Assembly (NCBI GenBank): GCA_026388345.1
Contig: JAPLJY010000102.1
Location: forward strand, 1-29,992
From: Deltaproteobacteria bacterium
Lineage (GTDB): Bacteria; Desulfobacterota; Syntrophia; Syntrophales; UBA5619
Direction of reading: 5' to 3'
Length of the DNA: 29,992 nt
Below the pieces are notes generated by a model. That model was given only the letters and a program-made list of their open reading frames with translations, ran no database searches and was not told where the DNA came from. Positions 24,745-29,992 of this stretch are shown here, piece by piece; position 1 is the first letter of the stretch, and each line of letters begins with the position of its first letter. Made by a program: the position numbers and the translations under genes.

Positions 24745-24766
24745 TCTCCGCGGCAAGCTGCGGGGG
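24745..24766. repeat. REP-like palindrome (single copy)
   Basis: CCGCGGC and GCTGCGG pair around AA, and three outer pairs including G-T wobbles extend the stem to ten. Such CCGC..GCGG intergenic palindromes resemble REP elements mobilised by REP-associated tyrosine transposases. Only one copy is seen in this window. It could instead be the terminator-like 3' end of the ydh transcript, but no T-run follows. Confidence 0.45.
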
Positions 24767-24991
24767 ATTCTGTGAAGGACTTCGCTAAACTTCAAATACT
24801 AATGTTCAGGGCGGCTGATCTAGATAGGTCAATGAATGCGGAGTGAAAGGCGCAAATTGGAGGGGGAGATATTTCAGGTGATCGTGGGGCTCCGCTCCTT
24901 CCTGAACTGTTGATGTTTTGATTTTTCCCCTCAGCACAACATTTCAACTCATAATTGCTAAAAAACCGCTGCAATCTGGCCTAAAATGTAG

Positions 24992-25238
24992 TACGAGCAA
25001 TTAAGGCAGGTCATCTCGCTGATCCGGGAAGCTATCGGGGAGGATCGGTATCCAGAGTGATTTTAGGGATTTTGTTATCAACGGGCGGGAGCAACAGGAG
25101 CCGGTATTTTGGCTTGGGCGGAAGCCGGCGAATAGGGATAACGACGACAATTATGAGATAATTAGCGGATTTTGCTTTGCTAAATCCGTTTATATCGATG
25201 GCGATGTATCTGACCTTGTTGATATGCATCTTGAATAG
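24992..25238 (+). pseudogene. Possible broken gene fragment of unknown family
   Basis: One frame (24992-25060) reads YEQLRQVISLIREAIGEDR, then YPE and a stop; another, overlapping it (25023-25238), continues with SDFRDFVINGREQQEPVFWL and later YEIISGFCFAKSVYIDGDVS before TAG. Neither has a start codon. If joined near 25058 they give a plausible soluble protein end of about 80 residues. I do not recognise the family. Chance open frames remain possible. Confidence 0.3.
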
Positions 25239-25284
25239 TGCCGCGTTTACGGGAAGTCACGTAGCGGTTTCACTTAAAGGGTTT

Positions 25285-25315
25285 TTGCAAGATAATTTTC
25301 ATTGCAGGATATAAT
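25285..25315 (+). promoter_or_regulatory. Possible promoter of the RND efflux operon
   Basis: A perfect -10 box TATAAT (25310-25315) lies 21 bases before the ATG. The best -35 is TTGCAA (25285-25290) with a long 19-base spacer. The leader would be very short, just enough for the AGAGGAAAT ribosome binding site. A-rich sequence around it favours melting. Confidence 0.45.
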
Positions 25316-25336
25316 GATTATAAAAAAAGAGGAAAT

Positions 25337-26602
25337 ATGAGGCGAGCTAAAAAAGCAGCGATCGTATTTGTTATCCTGGCCTTGGTATCGCTGGGTGCAC
25401 TCCGAGTTGCTCAGATAATCTCAGCCAAAAATGAGGAACCGACAAGAGGCAGGACGAGCCAGGTCCCCATGGTGGACGTTGCTTCCGTGAACCAAGGTCT
25501 GGTGGAGGAGAAACTTCTCCGGACCGGAGATATTGTCCCTGAAACTCAGGTGACGATTAGCTCCAAGGTCCAGGGACGGGTGGAGAAGATCAACGTCCGG
25601 GAGGGGGACCGGGTAAAAGCCGGGCAAGTATTAGTGGTTATGGACTCCCGGGAAGCAGAAGCCAGCGTAGCCCAGGCAAAGGCCAACGTGGAGGCGGCTG
25701 CTGCCCGCTTGAAGCAGGTGAAGGCAACCTCCGAAGAGGCTGTTCAGTCACAGATTCAACAGACGAAGGCCAACATGGACATGGTCGAGTCGGACCTTCG
25801 GCGTACCGAGGGATTGTACCAGGAGGAACTCCTGCCCAGGAAACAGCTTGACGAGGCCCGAACGAAATACAACGTAGCCAAAGCGGCTTACGACCTGGCC
25901 CTGAACAGCATCCGGCAGAAGACCTGGGAAAACGACATCGCCCTGGCCGAGGCGCAATTGGCACAGGCCAAAGCGAGCATGGACTTGAGCCAGGCACAGC
26001 TCGCGAACCTGAGTATCCTGTCGCCCATGAGTGGGACAGTGACCAGGCGTCACATCGACCCGGGCAAGTCGGTCAAGGACGCCGACTCCCCCATGCTGAC
26101 CTTGATGGATCTTAGCGAAGTTAAGATGGTGGTGAACGTCATCGAACGAGAATTTGTGCGCCTGCGCGTCGGTCAGCCTGTGCAGGTGACGGTCACGGCC
26201 TTTCCCGGGAAGACCTTCCCCGCTCGCATCTCCGTCATCAATCCGGCTATTGATATGCAATCCCGCACGGCCGAAATTCAAATTTCCATCCCGAACCCGG
26301 GATATATCCTGAACCCCGGGATGTTCGGTGCGGCGGAGATTATCCTGCGGTCCAATCCGGCGGCGACGCTCGTTCCCATCCAGTCCCTGGTCACGATGGG
26401 AGATAAAGAGATCGTATACGTCATAAGCGGCAACAAGGCCTTCGCCCGCACCATCCGCAAGGGTCTGATCAAGGATACTTCCGTGGAAATCATCGAGGGG
26501 GTAAGGGCCGGGGAGAAGGTTGTCACCGTCGGTCAGGATTCCTTGAAAGATGGGAGCATGGTGCGCCTGACAGCCGATTCGGAGAAAAAAGCGGCCGATT
26601 GA
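25337..26602 (+). CDS. RND efflux membrane fusion protein (AcrA/HlyD family)
   Basis: A 421-aa periplasmic adaptor. An N-terminal hydrophobic helix (residues 8-28) anchors it; no lipobox Cys is seen. A lipoyl half-motif (VTISSKVQGRVEKINVREGDRVKAGQVLVVMD) is followed by a long Ala/Gln/Lys-rich coiled-coil hairpin (about 110-220), the second lipoyl half (LSILSPMSGTVTRRHIDPGK), then beta-barrel and membrane-proximal domains. It bridges the pump encoded next to an outer-membrane channel, which is not in the window. The pump gene begins 11 bases later. Confidence 0.92.
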   Translation: MRRAKKAAIVFVILALVSLGALRVAQIISAKNEEPTRGRTSQVPMVDVASVNQGLVEEKLLRTGDIVPETQVTISSKVQGRVEKINVREGDRVKAGQVLVVMDSREAEASVAQAKANVEAAAARLKQVKATSEEAVQSQIQQTKANMDMVESDLRRTEGLYQEELLPRKQLDEARTKYNVAKAAYDLALNSIRQKTWENDIALAEAQLAQAKASMDLSQAQLANLSILSPMSGTVTRRHIDPGKSVKDADSPMLTLMDLSEVKMVVNVIEREFVRLRVGQPVQVTVTAFPGKTFPARISVINPAIDMQSRTAEIQISIPNPGYILNPGMFGAAEIILRSNPAATLVPIQSLVTMGDKEIVYVISGNKAFARTIRKGLIKDTSVEIIEGVRAGEKVVTVGQDSLKDGSMVRLTADSEKKAAD

Positions 26603-26613
26603 GGATTTAATGC

Positions 26614-29600
26614 ATGAATTTAGCCAAATTCGCCCTGCGCAACCCCATTGCCATCCTCATGCTGGTTTTGGGGGTCATCCTTCTGGGAGTCATTTCTTTC
26701 ATCAAGCTGCCGGTGGATATGTTCCCGGACATCACGTTCCCTTCGATTTCCGTTGGGACCTTCTATCCCGGAGCGAATCCCCAGGATATGGAAAAAATGG
26801 TGACCTATCCTGTGGAAAAAGCCGTTTCCACGGTGAACGGCGTGAAGTATGTCTCTTCGATTTCCCGCCAGGGGGCTTCCCTGGTGAGCATCTATTTCAA
26901 CTGGGGAACGAATCTGGACAGCGCCCAGTCGGATGTTCTGCAGGCCGTCAATCTGATTCTCAGCGACCTCCCCAAGGGCATGCAGTATCCGATCATTCGC
27001 AAATTCGACGTATCCCAGATGGCGGTCATGAATCTTGCCCTGATGGGCGGAGGGCTCAGCGAAGGTCAGCTCTATGATCTGGCGTACAATATCGTAGAAC
27101 CGGAACTCGAACATGTGACGAACGTCGCCTCCGCGGGCGTGACGGGAGGGAAAGTCCGGGAGATCTGTGTGCGTTTTGATCGGCAACGCCTCCAGGCTTT
27201 CAACCTGTCCTGCGAAACCGTGATTCAAGCCATCCAGCAGTCCAATCTGATCATCCCTTCGGGAAACATCAAAGCCGGGCCTTTCGACTACCGGGTGTTC
27301 ACCGAAACCCAGTTCAGCCTGGTCAAGCCCATGGAAGATATTATTGTGACCAGCGGACGGAAACAACCCGTATACATCCGCGACATCGCCAAAGTAGAGG
27401 ATGATTTCCAGGACCAGACGAATATCATCCGCATCAACGGTCAACCCGGCGTTTCCCTGTCCATCCAGAAAACCTCGGGCACCAACACCATTCAGGTGGT
27501 GGATGACGTCCGCAAGGCCTTGCCCGGCATTCAAAAGCTGCTTCCGCCGGGGGTGAAGATGGTGGAACTGTTCGACCAGTCCACCTATATCCGCAACTCC
27601 ATCAAAAACCTGCAGCACGAAGCCCTCATGGGGGCGTTTCTGGCCGTTTTCGTCATTTTGATATTTCTCCGGAATGCGCGCAGCACGATGATCGTCTCCC
27701 TTGCGATCCCCATCTCCTTGGTCTGTGCGTTCATCCTCCTCTACTTGAACAAACTGACGCTGAACGTTTTTACCCTGGGAGGCCTGGCCCTGGGCATCGG
27801 GTGTCTGGTGGATTATGCCATCGTGGTGCTGGAAAATATCTACCGTCATCGCAGCGCCGGCGAGACCCCGGAGGATGCCGCCGTCCATGGCGCGGGCGAG
27901 GTTGGTCGGGCCGTCCTGGCTTCCGCCGTGACGACGATCATCGTCTTTCTGCCGATCGCGTTCATCTCGGGTATCGCCAGGCTCATTTTCACCCCTTTGG
28001 CGTTGACCGTGGCCTTCTCCCTGATCGCTTCCTACTTTGTCTCTCTCACCGTGATCCCCGTTCTTTCGCGCAAGTATCTGCACCCGGAGACCGAAGAGGC
28101 ATTGCCTCCGGATCCCACGGCCCTGGACCGGCTGAAGTGGCGGTTCAAAGGGTGGTTCGACCAGATCGACACCCTGTACCAGAACACCCTGACTTGGACC
28201 CTTTCTCACCGCAAGACCGTCGTCCTGGCGGTAAGCGTCACTTTCCTGGCCAGCCTGCCGCTCTACCTCTTCATTGGAACGGAATTCTTCCCTTCCATGG
28301 ATGAAAGCCAATTCCGCTATGTGGTGCAACTTCCCGTGGGGACGCGCCTGGAGGAGTCGATCCAAGCCGTAGCCAGGATGGAAAAGATCATCCGCGACAC
28401 CATCGGCCCGGAAACCCAGGCGATCCAGGTCAATTTTGGGTTGCCCACGTCTTCGCGGTCGGCACTCTTTTCTCAAAATACCGGGCCCCATACGGGATGG
28501 GTCCGGACCCTGCTCGTCAATCCCGGAAAGAGAAATCTCAGTTCCGAAGCCCTGATGGACAAACTCCGCCCGATCATGATGCGGGAATTCCCCGGCGTGC
28601 GCATCTTCTTCAGCTCCGGGGGGATGGTTTCCCGGCTGATTTCCTTCGGGAATGAGAACCCCATCGACATCGAAATTCTCGGATATGACCTCGCGACATC
28701 GGGGAAGCTGGCCGCCGAGGTGGCTGCCCTGGCCCGTTCGACCCCGGGGGCAAGGGACGTGCGCATCAGCAGGGAGCAGGACTATCCCCAACAGAATATC
28801 GTTATCGACCGGGAGAGGGCCTCCCTCATGGGACTGAACGTGTCTCAGGTAGCCAAGGCCGTGCAAACGTTCATCAACGGGTACAAGGCGTCGGTCTTTT
28901 CAGACCCTCTGACTGGAAATCAGTACGATATCACCGTCCGGGCCCAGGAGAGCGACCGCAATTCCCTCAGCGACCTTAGCCAGATATTTGTGCCGAACTC
29001 CCAGGGCAGGCCCATCTCCATCGACAATATCGCCACCATCAGCCGGGGGGCGGGGCCCATCCAGATTGAGCGCAAGTACCAGCAACGGATCGTCCACGTA
29101 ACGGCCAATACCTTTGGGCGGGATCTCGGGAGCGTGGCCGGGGAGATCCAGGGGAAACTGGATAAGATGCAGGTGGCTCCAAACTTCAAAATCAAGCTGA
29201 CCGGGGCCGTAGAAAGCCAGCGGGAATCCTTCGTCGCTTTGTTTGGAGCCCTGATCCTGGCTGTTGTGCTGGTCTATATGGTCCTCGCTTCCCAGTTCAA
29301 GTCACTGATCGATCCATTCATCATCATGTTTTCCGTTCCCCTGGGAATGATCGGTGTCCTCTGGGCCCTCTTCCTGACCCAGACCAATCTCTCGGTGATT
29401 TCTTTCATGGGAGTGATCATGATGGCCGGTATCGTGGTCAGCAATGGGATCCTTCTGGTCGATTACACCAACCGTCTACGCGGACGGGGTCTGGGGCTCG
29501 AGGAAGCGGTAATCCTTGGCGGGCGGACGAGACTGAGGCCCATTCTTATGACTACACTTTGCACGATTCTGGGTCTCTTTCCTATGGCCATCGGACTGGG

Positions 29601-29757
29601 CGAAGGATCGGAATCGAACGCGCCCATGGCGATCGCGGTTATCGGCGGACTCTCCGTTTCTACTTGTTTAACCCTGTTATTCACCCCTACACTGTATGCG
29701 ATCTTTGAAACTCGCTTTAAAAGGGAAATCTCTCCCGAAAATAAAGGACAGAAATGA
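26614..29757 (+). CDS. RND-family inner-membrane efflux pump (AcrB/HAE superfamily)
   Basis: A complete 1047-aa RND transporter with 12 expected helices and two large periplasmic loops. N-terminus NLAKFALRNPIAILML and FPDITFPSISV are typical, as are the duplicated halves. In the proton-relay helix TM4 the sequence is LGIGCLVDYAIVVLENIYRH: one Asp (400) is kept but the second Asp of AcrB (DD) is Tyr. In TM10 GIVVSNGILLVDYTN lacks the AcrB Lys. This matches a non-AcrB branch of drug/lipid/solvent-type pumps; metal (CzcA) motifs are absent. Substrate unknown. GAGGATT ribosome binding site; no regulator gene adjoins. Confidence 0.93.
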   Translation: MNLAKFALRNPIAILMLVLGVILLGVISFIKLPVDMFPDITFPSISVGTFYPGANPQDMEKMVTYPVEKAVSTVNGVKYVSSISRQGASLVSIYFNWGTNLDSAQSDVLQAVNLILSDLPKGMQYPIIRKFDVSQMAVMNLALMGGGLSEGQLYDLAYNIVEPELEHVTNVASAGVTGGKVREICVRFDRQRLQAFNLSCETVIQAIQQSNLIIPSGNIKAGPFDYRVFTETQFSLVKPMEDIIVTSGRKQPVYIRDIAKVEDDFQDQTNIIRINGQPGVSLSIQKTSGTNTIQVVDDVRKALPGIQKLLPPGVKMVELFDQSTYIRNSIKNLQHEALMGAFLAVFVILIFLRNARSTMIVSLAIPISLVCAFILLYLNKLTLNVFTLGGLALGIGCLVDYAIVVLENIYRHRSAGETPEDAAVHGAGEVGRAVLASAVTTIIVFLPIAFISGIARLIFTPLALTVAFSLIASYFVSLTVIPVLSRKYLHPETEEALPPDPTALDRLKWRFKGWFDQIDTLYQNTLTWTLSHRKTVVLAVSVTFLASLPLYLFIGTEFFPSMDESQFRYVVQLPVGTRLEESIQAVARMEKIIRDTIGPETQAIQVNFGLPTSSRSALFSQNTGPHTGWVRTLLVNPGKRNLSSEALMDKLRPIMMREFPGVRIFFSSGGMVSRLISFGNENPIDIEILGYDLATSGKLAAEVAALARSTPGARDVRISREQDYPQQNIVIDRERASLMGLNVSQVAKAVQTFINGYKASVFSDPLTGNQYDITVRAQESDRNSLSDLSQIFVPNSQGRPISIDNIATISRGAGPIQIERKYQQRIVHVTANTFGRDLGSVAGEIQGKLDKMQVAPNFKIKLTGAVESQRESFVALFGALILAVVLVYMVLASQFKSLIDPFIIMFSVPLGMIGVLWALFLTQTNLSVISFMGVIMMAGIVVSNGILLVDYTNRLRGRGLGLEEAVILGGRTRLRPILMTTLCTILGLFPMAIGLGEGSESNAPMAIAVIGGLSVSTCLTLLFTPTLYAIFETRFKREISPENKGQK

Positions 29758-29992
29758 AAAGGAACCATTTTCAGAGATCGTTTTACTGATATCTTTCGAT
29801 TGTCACTTTCTATACGTAATCATTAACCGCTAATGAATCATCAATCTGATGAGTTGTAGATACCGTCAAGACCCGCAGGGTGTCAATTATCAGGAACATC
29901 ATCATCTCGATAGCAAATACAACTCTACACATAGGCTGATCGGGTCGGAGCAACGAAAACTGGTCGAAACATGCACGTTTCTGAACGCGACT
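29758..29992. other. Intergenic end of the window
   Basis: About 235 AT-richer bases after the pump gene. I see no gene start, RNA gene, or clear terminator hairpin with a T-run. An outer-membrane factor gene could begin beyond the edge. Confidence 0.4.

Larger units (their letters stand above)
24636..25284. other. AT-richer gap with gene remnants and a REP-like hairpin
   Basis: About 650 bases with no complete gene. It is visibly richer in A+T than its flanks. It contains a REP-like hairpin (24745-24766) and two overlapping open fragments in different frames (24992-25060 and 25023-25238) that read like one broken protein end. I see no tRNA, terminator or insertion-sequence ends. Confidence 0.5.

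Noticed and set aside
19078..24806. Shared 14-mer CAAATACTAATGTT at 19078 and 24793
   Set aside because: One pair of 14-base matches is expected by chance in 30 kb, especially in AT-rich gaps; no longer similarity extends around it.
26620..28866. 748-codon minus-strand open frame opposite the RND pump
   Set aside because: It is antisense to a well-recognised RND protein; His/Arg/Asp/Gly-rich and without motifs.
1..29992. CRISPR arrays and tRNA/rRNA genes
   Set aside because: I found no regularly spaced repeats and no tRNA- or rRNA-like sequence in the intergenic parts, which together are short.

Overview
The window is a GC-rich bacterial chromosome segment from a sulfite/sulfate-reducing organism, most probably a Desulfobacterota (former Deltaproteobacteria) member. 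The main evidence is one minus-strand gene train holding a complete reductive dissimilatory sulfite reductase module: dsrA, dsrB, dsrD, dsrN, dsrC, a DsrM/DsrK-type paralogue pair, then dsrM, dsrK, dsrJ, dsrO, dsrP. The presence of dsrD and absence of dsrEFH point to sulfite reduction rather than sulfur oxidation. No sat, apr or qmo genes are in the window, so sulfate activation, if present, is encoded elsewhere.

Layout. Positions 1-29 hold the first codons of a cold-shock protein running off the left edge (minus strand). At 487-1206 is a plus-strand QueG-like iron-sulfur protein that seems to have a frameshift right at its start. From 15126 down to 1290 (minus strand) runs the dsr train, headed by a YeiH-type 'sulfate exporter' family transporter and ended by a small Cys-rich protein; most junctions are a few bases or overlapping. 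Diverging from it at 15397 is a BPL_N/glutamine-amidotransferase-like protein. Then come an OsmC-type protein and a stand-alone 10-formyl-THF hydrolase/formyltransferase-like protein (minus), a YdjM-type membrane protein (plus), and an intact 898-bp IS1595-family insertion sequence with a perfect 8-bp target duplication.

The right third holds a plus-strand ydh-type oxidoreductase operon: a Tat-exported YdhY-like four-cluster ferredoxin with an extra C-terminal haem motif and membrane anchor, a b-type cytochrome, a clear YdhV (aldehyde ferredoxin oxidoreductase family), and a YdhW-position protein. A near-consensus promoter with a perfect palindrome in its spacer lies just in front. After a ~700-bp AT-rich stretch with a REP-like hairpin and gene remnants comes a two-gene RND efflux system (membrane fusion protein plus 1047-aa inner-membrane pump).

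How they work together (family knowledge plus inference): DsrAB reduces sulfite and loads sulfur on the two C-terminal Cys of DsrC as a trisulfide; DsrD stimulates DsrAB; DsrN amidates sirohaem; DsrMKJOP links the menaquinone pool and periplasm to re-reduction of DsrC-trisulfide. The second DsrMK-like pair next to dsrC is likely an alternative quinone-linked route to the same or a related disulfide. The YeiH-like transporter may handle sulfite, sulfate or an organosulfonate.
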